In this document: positions 1-7,719 of the stretch, piece after piece
Layout of the letters: the number at the start of each line of letters is the position of its first letter
How positions within the stretch are numbered: the stretch's first letter is position 1
NCBI GenBank assembly: GCA_013054445.1
Contig: JAAMPI010001621.1
Coordinates: 1 to 12,133 of the forward strand
Length of the DNA stretch: 12,133 bases
DNA from: Cudoniella acicularis
Taxonomy: Eukaryota; Ascomycota; Leotiomycetes; Helotiales; Helotiaceae
Direction: 5' to 3'
The notes under the pieces: model-generated
What the model was told of the DNA's origin: nothing
What the model saw: only the letters and a program-made list of their open reading frames with translations
Databases searched by the model: none
Position numbers and translations under genes: made by a program

Positions 1-620
1 ATAATAAGGTTACGAACGCTATAATAAAAGTCACGACGATAGCGAGCGAGACTAGACGGTATTATAGTCCCTATACTTAAAGCTATATAGCTAGAGATAA
101 GCGAGACAGTAATAAGACTATTTAACGAGGCGCTAAGGATAAGCGTATACCCTTTTAGGGAGTACGAACTCGTGTTAATACCTAAGGCCGGAAGAGACTC
201 GACGATAGAAAAAGGCTAAAGACTTATAGCTCTACTCTCGATACTAGGTAAAGGACTAGAAAGAGCTATAATAATATAGCTAGGAAATATAAGGCTCGAA
301 AAGGGCTAGTTTAGAGACCTTTACGCGAGAGGGATCTTAAGAAGATCGGCGATCGACTTAATAAAGGTACTAGTATACTATATTAAAAAGAACGCGGTAA
401 GATATAAGGTAATAGCGGTAGTACTAATAGGCGTATAGGGGGCGTTTAACGCGGCACGACTAGAAGCGGTAGTAAAGAGCCTAAGAAAATATAAAGTACT
501 AAGCGAGGTAGTTACCTAGGTAAGTAGCTTTATAACCGAAAGAACACTATACCCTAGGAGAGGGAAAGATAAAAGAGACGCTCTCGCGATAAAGAGCGAG
601 CTCTCTTAGGAATTACTAGC

Positions 621-625
621 GTCGT
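621..625. repeat. Left target-site duplication (GTCGT) of the solo LTR
   Basis: GTCGT directly precedes the TG start of the LTR at 626, and the identical GTCGT is found at 823-827 directly after its CA end. A 5-bp duplication is usual for Ty3/Gypsy and Ty1/Copia integrases. Removing the LTR and one copy joins the two halves of the LINE frame in register. Confidence 0.93.
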
Positions 626-655
626 TGTTATAGCTCTGTAAAGGCACTAGGGCCC

Positions 656-663
656 TGACGTCA
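656..663. promoter_or_regulatory. CRE-like palindrome TGACGTCA in LTR copy 1
   Basis: This is a perfect 8-bp ATF/CREB (bZIP) consensus about 30 bp inside the LTR, in the expected U3 promoter part. The same octamer is kept at the matching place in the other two LTR copies. Binding is inferred from the motif only. Confidence 0.55.
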
Positions 664-733
664 CGTAGGGACGTATTTATAAGAAGGTACTATATTAACG
701 AAGAAATTAAGCTAAGGAGAGAAGAAGAGAGGT

Positions 734-755
734 GGCCCCGAAGGGGCCTTATATA
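734..755 (+). promoter_or_regulatory. Hairpin plus TATA-like box in LTR copy 1
   Basis: GGCCCC (734-739), a 3-nt loop GAA, and GGGGCC (743-748) form a perfect 6-bp inverted repeat. It runs directly into TTATATA (749-755), a plausible core promoter for LTR transcription. The hairpin position, but not its stem sequence, recurs in the diverged copy at 7601-7617. Confidence 0.45.
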
Positions 756-822
756 CAGGAGGTGAGTCTAGTACGGACCAGGACACGTGATAAAGGGGAC
801 GCGTTAAACCAGGTCTGTGACA

Positions 823-827
823 GTCGT
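823..827. repeat. Right target-site duplication (GTCGT) of the solo LTR
   Basis: It is identical to 621-625. After it the LINE register continues (SSVLFVI...) in the same frame as before the insertion, confirming the exact LTR edges. Confidence 0.93.
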
Positions 828-2842
828 CGGTCCTCTTCGTAATTCTTATAGTATATATCAGAAAGATATATAATATAATAATCTATACGAACGATATACT
901 AGCGTTCGAGAGACACCGTAACCTAGAGGAGGCGGCTAAGGCTATAGTAGTAAGAGAGGAGAAGATCGCGGCGAGCTTAAAAGAATATTTAGTATTAGAT
1001 ATCGAACTAGGGAAGTTAGAGTTTACGATATTTAAACGAAGAAAAGTCGACTATATTAGCGTAAGCCTTATAAAGTAAGAGCTAAAATATAAGAAATTAG
1101 TTAAGTACCTCGAGATATATATAAACTAAATACTTATTTATACCTAACACGTAAAGAAAAGATATACTAAAATAGTATTACTAGTCGCGCTTATACGTAG
1201 ACTAAGGAGTATAGTAAAGGGACTCTTGTCTAAAAGCGCGAAGACTATACTAAGAACTATTATTATCTTATCGCTATTATATATATTAAAACTATAATAG
1301 AAAGAGATCCTTAAACTAAAGAAATAAGATAAAGTATATAAGTACTTTATTAACGATATTAATAAAACACTAAACGCTATTAAACGAGTAGTATTACTAT
1401 TCTATAAGACAACGCTAAACTCGATCCTTAGCTTCGAAACGAGGGTTCTAAAAGCGTAGATACTTTTATAAAAGACAAGAGACAAGGATATTATCTAACT
1501 AGGAAAGCTATTTAAATACTACCTACTAACGATATAAATCTAAAAAGACGTATACTATAAATAAACTAAGGTATAATCGTAACTAAGGAACGACTTCGAA
1601 TATATATAGAAGTATCGGGAGCTAAACCTTATATAAGGCGAGCCGAGGAGGCTAAAGGTAGAAGAAGACGAGAAGAACAGATAAAGCTACGTAGAGTACT
1701 TAATAAAGCGACGTATAGCGCTAGAGAACTCGAGATAAACCTACGTAGACTAGGCCGGAACTACGTAGGCGAGGTACGCCGAAGAATATAAGATAATCGA
1801 TAAGCGAAGAAAACTTATTAAAAAGAATAGTATTAACGTTAGACGCTATACTATAGGCGAGGATACTATTATACGAGTAATAGACGAAGCTATTACTAGA
1901 AAGAATAGAGGCTTCTATTATATATACGTAGGGTACGTAAAAACAATTAGTATATATTATAAGAGAATACTATCGACGTCTATTATAGTTATACTAAGAA
2001 TATAGAACGCGATTAATAGCGGCCGAATAATAGCTAAACACCTCTTTAAAATAGACGAGTATAGCGATATATTAAAGGCGACGCTTAGCGCTAGAACGAA
2101 CGAAAGAACCCTATAAGCGAGAGTAGTAATAGTTATCGAAGTAAATAAAAGGACTAGGTCCGCGAGCTAAGGCCGAGTAAGAGTAACTAAGGGAAACGAC
2201 GATATATCCTTAGTATAGCCGGCGATAGTAAGGTAGATAAGGAAGTACGTTAAGTAAAGATAACGCGATAAGCGGATAGTAGAGTATAAAGTAACTAAGC
2301 TATAGTCTTATAAGGACCTAGGGGTAGAGATAATAGATAGACGCGCCGCGGAAGTAAAGATAAAGAAGGCTTAGACTAGCTCTTTAAAAGAGACTACTAA
2401 GTATATTATCGCCCTTAAAAGCGGATATAGGAATTTCTAGGAATACTACGACCGCTTTAAACATAATACTATAATATAGTACGCCTACGTAAGGACACTA
2501 ATACGAACTAAGAATTACTTTATCGAATATAAGCTCGTAAACGAAGGAGGAATAGAGCTCTAATAGAGTAATAAGAATAGCCTAACGCTACTTAATAGAG
2601 TAGGCGGCCGTAAGATAAAGATAACCGAGGAACGGACTAGATAGCTCCTGACTAAAGGCGTTAAGGTATTAGCTAACTAGCTAACTAAGACCGTATACAA
2701 CCGCTAGTATATAACGGAGAAACGGTTCGAAACAGCAAGTAGAGGAAGGTTAGTAGTGTACGATAGACTTATAGGGAAGGAACCTAGGACACTAGAGACA
2801 GAGGAAGAACTAACGGGGGACAGTAGGGGCGATAAGGCGTAA

Positions 2843-3110
2843 CCCGAGGGGAGCGCGGAGTCAGCTAAATAAACCAAAGGGATAGACAAAAGGAACTAGA
2901 GGGTAAGCGTACGCGCGTTACCTAAAGGAAGGACAAAGACTAAGGGCTAACCCTGAGTCAAAGAATATATAAAGAGGCAACAAAGGGGCCGAGTAGAGGA
3001 CAAATGAACGGGCTTGCCCTAGTAAGAGTAACTAGAAAAACCATAGAATAGCAACCCACGCTTAACGTGGAAGACCCAACCGCCAAGGGAGGGGCAGTCA
3101 CATGGTCTAG
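2843..3110 (+). other. Presumed 3' tail of the left LINE; no gene seen
   Basis: The LINE frame carries stops here (TAA near 2870, TAG near 2898) and no recognisable protein block. CpA/TpG depletion fades from about 2900 to 2950, so the edge of the RIPed block lies here. A small hairpin CCACG-CTTAA-CGTGG occupies 3056-3070. No poly-A tail or target duplication marking the LINE end could be found, so the border is approximate. Confidence 0.45.
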
Positions 3111-3620
3111 CGACCGCCAGCTGACAATAAATCAATCCTATCCTATCTATGTTAAGTAGTAGTCGTTATACCTCCGTCGTACTTGACTATTCCGGCCCGA
3201 CCTTAATTTTATCAGATTCGCATGTCCTCTCGCCCGGCGCCTCGACCTTACTTTCTTCTATCTATCTATCACTTGACATGTTCTATCGCATTCTATCGTA
3301 TTCTATCAAAGGCATATAGTGCCTCAGAGCCTACGAAGACTCCGAACTTCACCTTTTGCATCTGTGTAGCCAGCCTCACTTTACGCGTTAGCGCAACTAA
3401 ACAGGACCAAAGGCGAGTACAAGATAGGCCTCTTCACCTATTATACAGTTTATATAGTTATTGATAAAGGCGATAGTCAAAACGATCCCCAAAACCCTTA
3501 GTTAATACCCTACGAAGCGCGAACGAGCTATTTAAGACAAGCATTTATCTTAAGCCACAAACACATTTCGCCGAAAGAGGTCTTAGAAGTTTAGAATCCT
3601 TTAGTAGGATCTATACGTAG
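3111..3620. other. Unassigned, little-mutated spacer without a convincing gene
   Basis: CpA and TpG are common again, so this stretch has not been RIPed heavily. An 80-codon open frame (3222-3464, +) is present but has no recognisable motif, domain or coding bias, and it begins inside a pyrimidine-rich short-repeat tract. I see no RNA gene. It could be host spacer or the remnant of an unrecognised element flanking the LTR at 3621. Confidence 0.4.
3257..3310. repeat. (TCTA)n microsatellite and three 10-bp TTCTATCRYA-like tandem repeats
   Basis: TTCTATCTATCTATC lies at 3257-3270. It is followed at 3281-3290, 3291-3300 and 3301-3310 by TTCTATCGCA, TTCTATCGTA and TTCTATCAAA, a 10-bp unit repeated three times with small changes. 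Slippage or local duplication would explain both. No function is evident. Confidence 0.75.
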
Positions 3621-3650
3621 TGTTATAGCTCTGTAAAGGCACGAGGGCCC

Positions 3651-3658
3651 TGACGTCA
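3651..3658. promoter_or_regulatory. CRE-like palindrome TGACGTCA in LTR copy 2
   Basis: Same octamer and same offset from the LTR start as in copy 1. Its survival in all copies suggests a functional U3 element, though regulator identity is inferred. Confidence 0.55.
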
Positions 3659-3728
3659 CGTAGGGACGTATTTGCAAGAAGGTGCTGTATTCTCGAAGAA
3701 ACTAAGCTAAGGAGAGAAGAAGAGAGGT

Positions 3729-3750
3729 GGCCCTGAAGGGGCCTTATATA
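3729..3750 (+). promoter_or_regulatory. Hairpin plus TATA-like box in LTR copy 2
   Basis: GGCCCT-GAA-GGGGCC (one stem mismatch against copy 1) runs directly into TTATATA at 3744-3750. This is the same arrangement as in copy 1. Confidence 0.45.
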
Positions 3751-3790
3751 CAGGAGGTGAGTCTAGCACGGACCAGGACACGTGACAAGG

Positions 3791-3844
3791 GGGGACGCGT
3801 CAGGTAAGGGGGACGCGGTCAGGTAAAGGGGACGCGTCAAACTA
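3791..3844 (+). repeat. Three tandem copies of an 18-19 bp GGGGACGCGTCAGGTAA-type unit within LTR copy 2
   Basis: The units begin near 3791, 3809 and 3828. The third runs into the LTR end. Copy 1 carries a single unit (about 795-811), so the expansion arose in the lineage of copy 2. Confidence 0.8.
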
Positions 3845-3855
3845 GGTCTGTGACA

Positions 3856-4056
3856 GCTATATCGATAGCAGCAATCTCACTAAGGTCCATAGGCTCGCTG
3901 CGCTAGACGATGTGCGGAGGACGCGCCGAACTCGGCGTATAGGAGGGACGGGGCTGGTGATTTGTAGAAGTAGAAGGAGGAGGAGGAGGAGGAGCCACCG
4001 AGTGGCCTGAAAGCTGTTATACTACTCGTACGAACTTCGAGTAGTCGTGGGGGAGG
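3856..4056. other. Spacer between two LTR-type repeats; AGG microsatellite and a perfect hairpin
   Basis: No gene is seen. An (AGG)n run lies at about 3973-3993. ACTACTCG (4021-4028) and CGAGTAGT (4038-4045) form a perfect 8-bp inverted repeat with a 9-nt loop, 12 bp outside the next LTR-like repeat. The sequence is not RIPed. Confidence 0.55.
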
Positions 4057-4328
4057 TGTAACGTTCTGTTATCACGTGAGATCTCGATGTCACGTGAACG
4101 GGGTTTACTTAGCCTTGGAAGCGTTAAGCAGATTCTAGTAGAGCGTTATCCTTAATCAAGTGATGATATTGGAATATGAGTTAAGCATACGCTCTAACAT
4201 AGGAAAACTATATAGCTATATAGGTCGTGGTGATAGGGGACCGAGATATCGACAGGCCGACGAGCTTGCCTCGTTCCCTCGCTCCTTCGGCCCCCTCGTG
4301 ACTGATCACATGATCTCGGGTCGTGACA
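4057..4328 (-). repeat. Probable Gypsy 3' LTR or solo LTR of a second family (272 bp)
   Basis: Read on the minus strand the block starts TGTCACGACCC and ends AGAACGTTACA, giving TG...CA ends within a short inverted TGTNAC/GTNACA. It stands just beyond (minus strand) the Gypsy pol and its antisense ORF, where a 3' LTR is expected, and a purine-rich ATAAGGAGTAG precedes it on that strand. Near its 3' end it contains CACGTG at 4073-4078 and 4091-4096. Only one copy is in the window, so the edges rest on termini and context. A 62-codon open frame inside it is treated as chance. Confidence 0.55.
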
Positions 4329-4415
4329 CTACTCCTTATGTGGCCTAGCGCAGTCCCGTGCGCTCAAATACCTAGCTATATTCTTTTCTTCTATGACACG
4401 TCACCCTTCCTAATA

Positions 4416-4937
4416 ATGTCTTCCGATCACGCCACTAAGATTAAATAACGACTTCTTACTACCCGCGATATTAAAGATACTAGAGTCGTAATGTCATCCT
4501 ATACCCGATATGTTAAGGAAAATCGTCGTTATATTATAAAAAAGGAAAGGTCTGCCTGTTATAATGAGTATATAAAGGCAAAGGTCTCGTATAATACTAA
4601 GATCCTACTAATTGATCTATAGGATTCCGAGGTCCCTTTAATAGTAGCCTAAGAGGCGATTATAAAACAGTAATAACGCCTTGATAAACAAATAAAAGAG
4701 ACCCTTATAAAGATACTCTGTCTATAATAGTAGAAGGATCTTCTTATAAAAAGAGAGGAGGAGATGTCCTATAGAGGACTCTAGTACCTAGACGAGCTAG
4801 ACGCGGCGGAGGAGGCGGAGAGACAGTAGGAGGCAGGCGTCCGGGCCGAGGAACCTACTTCCTACGGCGACGTGGACTAGGAGCAGCTCCTGATAGCTCT
4901 ATCTAGAGATACTCCTAAAATACTGTCGAGTTCCTAA
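4416..4937 (+). pseudogene. Decayed 173-codon ORF opposite to Gypsy pol, coiled-coil-like
   Basis: From ATG 4416 a single register runs 173 codons to TAA 4935-4937. It is broken by about 11 in-frame TAG/TAA stops and no frameshift. Restricting attention to visible residues, it is charged and Lys/Glu/Gln-rich, begins MSSDHATKIK, and its C-terminal half has EEEMSYRGL..YLDELDAAEEAERQ, typical of a coiled coil. From memory it resembles short uncharacterised fungal proteins that are repeated in genomes, but I cannot name a family. It lies on the strand opposite to the Gypsy pol, between pol and the presumed 3' LTR, and the two frames overlap tail to tail by about 23 bp (4915-4937). Most likely it is an accessory ORF of that element; it could also be a separate insertion or a captured host fragment. 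Confidence 0.7.
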
Positions 4938-7433
4938 GGTTCTAGCGTAGTTCTTAGGTATTATCTGACTCTAGATAGTCCTTCTACTTAACTAACTACT
5001 TCTAGTTCTTTCTACTCCTTTTCTTTCCTAGTATCGTTTCGACGTCGTATATCCTTCTATTATCGTTCGTCGAAGCCTTAAGGGTTATGTCTATTAGTAT
5101 TTTAGCCGGCGTAGGTTTAAGGAATAATATATAGAACATAGGGTAGACTCTTATTTTCTTTAGTAGAGAGAGTTTATAGTTTAGGGGTCCTCGTTCCTCG
5201 CTAATAAGGAATAGTCCGAGTTTTTTATAGTCGAGTTTACTATTTAGTCTCTTAGTTAAAATGTTTATATAAAGAAGGTAGACTTTATCCTTCTTTTAAG
5301 GGTAGGCTCTTAGCTATGTCGTTTATTATAGTAGTTAGTATTTCGGTCTATAATAAACTTTAGTTCTTTAGCTAATGTTTTATATACTTAAATTATCTCT
5401 ATTATTAATAGTTTTACTTATTTGTTATCGACTATCGATATTCTTAGCTCGCGATATATTACCGGCTCGAATCCGTAATTCGTAAAGAACGGAATAACGC
5501 TTATAGCTTTACTTGTCGATCTATAATAAGCTAGCTATACTAGTAGTAGGAGAGTAACCTAGTTATCTTATTTCTAGTTATAGTAGTAGTATAAGTATAC
5601 CTCGATAACTTAGTTGTTTCGTTTATTCTCGCCGTTAGTCTAGGGATAGAAGGCTATACTAAGGTTTCTTTTAACTCTTAAAGATACTATTAGGGCTATC
5701 TAAAACTTAGAAGTGAAAAGCTTATCCCTATTAGAATATATTTCTTTTAGTAACCTGTAGTTTATAACGACGGCTACTAAGAAGGCGTATAAGAGTTCTT
5801 CTATAATACTCGATTCCTAATACGGGAGATAGATATCGTACTTAGTAAGTCTATCTATAATTACTAGGATTAAATCGTACTTGACCTATGTTATAAGGTC
5901 TCTTAACTTTAGTAGTTTAGTAATAAAGTCCTATAATATCGACTCCTAGGGTTTAGCGGGTATCTTTCCGGTCTATATACGTCTATACGGTAAGTACCTT
6001 AACGATTTGTTTCGTAAGTACTTATAGTATTCTATAACGATCCGTTCGACTTCCTTCTTTATTCCGGGGAACTAGTAGTTCCTTAAGAGTCGGAAGTAAG
6101 TCCTTCTAACTCCCTAGTGTCTATAGGCTAGTAATATATACTATTCCGTAATAAATTCTTCTCGAACGGCCTCTAATAAGAAAATTTTATTGTTTTTATT
6201 ATATAAGAACAAATAGATTCTAGCGTCTTTTTAATAGATCTTAAGTTTATCGATTTAGTCTAATATAAGTCTTAACCTAGCTTCCTAGATCTTAACTACC
6301 TATAAGTTATCCGCTTGTTCGGTAACTACGGCTTCTTTAATAGCTAGTATAAGGAAGTCGTTCTCCTACCTAAGTAATACTGTCTCTTAGTAGACCTTAT
6401 CGTCCTCGTACCCTAGTTTTCTACTTAACGCGTCGGCCTAAGGGTTATCCTCTCTAAAGACGTGTTTAATTACGATATTAAAGTACGATAGTTTCTTAGC
6501 CTATCTTATAAGTTAACGATTCTCTAGGACCTTTATAGTAGTAAAGGTTCGAAGATTAGTATAGTCGCTAAGGATAGTAGTCGGAAACAAGGCTCTTTAA
6601 AGGTAAACCTTCTAATAGTTAAGGGCTTTAATAATCGTAAATAATTCTTTCTCGTAGATATCGTAGTTCTACTCTACTAGGGAGAGCTTTTACGAGAAAT
6701 AGGTAACGGGGTAAATCCTTCTGTCGTCTACTTTTTATAGATAGACTACGCTAACGTATATATCAGACGCGTTATATTCGACTATACTTTTATAGTCTAC
6801 TAGATACGATTTAAGGATTAGTTTCTTTATAAATCGTTTCTTAAGGTTCGTAAAGGCTTATATATATTTTAGGTCGTCCTTAAAGTTCTATATAATTCCT
6901 TTACGAGTAAGGTTTATTAGCGGCTCCGCGAGCTTATTATAGTCTTTAATAAACATTCGATAGAAGTTAGCGAATCTTAAGAACGACTAGATATCCTTTA
7001 TATTCTTAGGAGGATCCTAGTTTCTAACTACTTCGCTTTTTTCTAGGTCGATACTTAGTTCCCCTAGACGAATTATATATCTAAGGAATAAGACCTAGTT
7101 AACTCTAAATCGGTACTTCGATAGCTTTAATCGCGAGTCGACCTTATTTAAGGCTTCTAGGACTTTAAGGACATGTCCTTTATAGTCCTCTTCTTGTTTA
7201 GAATAGACGAGGATGTCGTTAAGATAATAGATAACAAAATACCCGAGGTATTCGACTAAGATCGCGTTATTCTATCGCTAATAGGTTACTAGCGCGTTAG
7301 TTAGCCTAAATAGTATTACTATATATTCTTAAAGCCTAAAAGGTAATAAGAACGCGATAAGGAACTCTTATTCTTTCTTAATCCTAATTAAATTAAATAA
7401 GTTCCGCTAATTAAGTTTCGTAAATATAATAGC
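4915..7433 (-). pseudogene. Ty3/Gypsy chromovirus pol fragment (RT C-part, RNase H, integrase, chromodomain)
   Basis: On the minus strand the frame enters at RT motif A (FTKLN where FTKLD is usual), then shows the RT active-site block as YLND (7215-7226). RNase H follows as EYNASD..SVVYL (about 6730-6785). Integrase has a zinc-binding-like part near 6050-6200 and a core with DFITKL (Asp codon 5928-5930), SNRDKLF and a TNGENKRNN block. A C-terminal YKKLG/YPMFYILFLKP segment and a chromodomain, YDVETILGKK...KDYLES (about 4930-5070), end the protein near 4915. Catalytic residues are lost by Asp to Asn and Glu to Lys changes. Stops are abundant and a frameshift lies near 5285-5300. Gag, protease and the RT N-terminus are missing: the fragment starts abruptly beside an unrelated LTR at 7434. 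CpA/TpG are strongly depleted (RIP). Confidence 0.93.
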
Positions 7434-7600
7434 TGTCACAGACCTAGTTCGACGCNAGGNTAGATTNACTTGATAATAGTCTGTCCTTCTGATCGCTAGT
7501 CGATTCAATGACTTGACGACTGACCGAATGACTCACTATCTAGGGGAATCGCTTGCGGACTGCTTCGCTTACTAGCGCTATTTGTGTAGTTAAATAGATC

Positions 7601-7617
7601 TCCTCTCTCCGAGAGGA
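7601..7617 (-). promoter_or_regulatory. Hairpin in LTR copy 3 at the position of the copy 1/2 hairpin
   Basis: TCCTCTC (7601-7607), loop TCC, GAGAGGA (7611-7617) form a perfect 7-bp stem. It follows the same GA-rich run as the GGCCCC stem of copies 1 and 2, but with a wholly different stem sequence. Confidence 0.5.
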
Positions 7618-7684
7618 CCTCTTCTTTTCTCCTTAGCTTAGTCTCTTCGATAATACAGCACCTTCTTGCAAATACGTCCCCACG

Positions 7685-7692
7685 TGACGTCA
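7685..7692. promoter_or_regulatory. CRE-like palindrome TGACGTCA in LTR copy 3
   Basis: Same octamer at the matching U3 position (near the minus-strand start of the LTR). Here it is overlapped by CACGTG at 7681-7686, giving CACGTGACGTCA. Confidence 0.55.
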
Positions 7693-7719
7693 GGGCCCTA
7701 GTGCCTTTACAGAGTAACA

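Larger units (their letters stand above)
626..822 (+). repeat. Solo LTR, copy 1 (197 bp), RIP-mutated, nested in the LINE
   Basis: It begins TGTTATAGCTC and ends CTGTGACA, so it has the TG...CA termini of an LTR. Related copies lie at 3621-3855 (same strand) and 7434-7719 (opposite strand). LINE coding sequence resumes straight after the right target duplication, so there is no internal region: this is a solo LTR left by LTR-LTR recombination. U3 holds a TGACGTCA palindrome, and a hairpin stands just before a TATA-like TTATATA. Against copy 2 it shows seven differences of the CpA/TpG to TpA kind (679, 680, 689, 692, 772, 791, 805), so this copy was hit by RIP. The family name is unknown to me. 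Confidence 0.92.
1..2842 (+). pseudogene. RIP-degraded LINE (Tad/I-like) ORF2, 5' end outside window, interrupted by a solo LTR
   Basis: This is the relic of a non-LTR retrotransposon reverse transcriptase. Reading from base 1 and leaving out 202 bp (LTR plus one target duplication), I follow one uninterrupted register of roughly 880 codons to a TAA at 2840-2842. Landmarks are a finger region with LVLIPKAG and RLIALLSILGK (about 169-260), a GAFNAA block matching motif A (near 438-455), and a block YTND at 884-895 standing where LINEs have FVDD/YADD. An RRLRSIV thumb-like block follows near 1195-1215. The C-terminal LKSGY...YYDRF block near 2415-2465 resembles the conserved tail of fungal LINE ORF2. 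The frame holds dozens of in-frame stops, all TAG or TAA; I saw no TGA and no frameshift, which fits RIP of Trp and Gln codons. The true stop may lie beyond 2842. The LINE assignment is confident; the exact clade is inferred. Confidence 0.9.
3621..3855 (+). repeat. LTR copy 2 (235 bp), little RIPed
   Basis: It starts TGTTATAGCTCTG and ends TCTGTGACA, like copy 1, with close identity along its length. It keeps CpA/TpG where copy 1 has TpA. It is longer because an 18-19 bp unit near its 3' end is present three times instead of once. The flanks are CGTAG on the left and GCTAT on the right and do not match, and no gag or pol sequence of this family follows. It is probably a solo LTR whose target duplication has been lost, or one edge of a recombined element. 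Confidence 0.88.
7434..7719 (-). repeat. LTR copy 3 (286 bp), diverged subtype, minus strand
   Basis: Read on the minus strand it begins TGTTACTCTGTAAAGG (3 bp shorter than copies 1 and 2 here) and ends CTAGGTCTGTGACA. The first roughly 110 bp and the last roughly 20 bp match copies 1 and 2; the middle is different sequence, so it is a structural variant of the family. TGACGTCA is kept at 7685-7692. Ambiguous bases occur at 7456, 7460 and 7467. The flanks (ATAGC left, GATTA right, + strand) do not match, and the Gypsy RT frame begins at the very next base, so the copy was inserted in, or recombined into, the Gypsy element. Confidence 0.85.

Noticed and set aside
2704..2889. 61-codon minus-strand open frame
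   Set aside because: It is antisense to the LINE C-terminal region; Ser/Leu-rich composition is a by-product of the LINE sequence.
3222..3464. 80-codon open frame, + strand
   Set aside because: No motif or domain, starts in a short-repeat tract, and its length is expected by chance.
626..3855. LTR copies 1 and 2 as the two ends of one full-length element
   Set aside because: The DNA between them is the continuing LINE frame, and copy 1 has its own complete target duplication.
4160..4348. 62-codon open frame, + strand
   Set aside because: Lies almost wholly inside the LTR-like repeat 4057-4328 and shows no protein features.
3621..7719. Inversion of 3856-7433 by recombination between oppositely oriented LTR copies 2 and 3
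   Set aside because: An inversion would leave copy 2's left flank (CGTAG) matching copy 3's present inner flank (GCTAT); they do not match.
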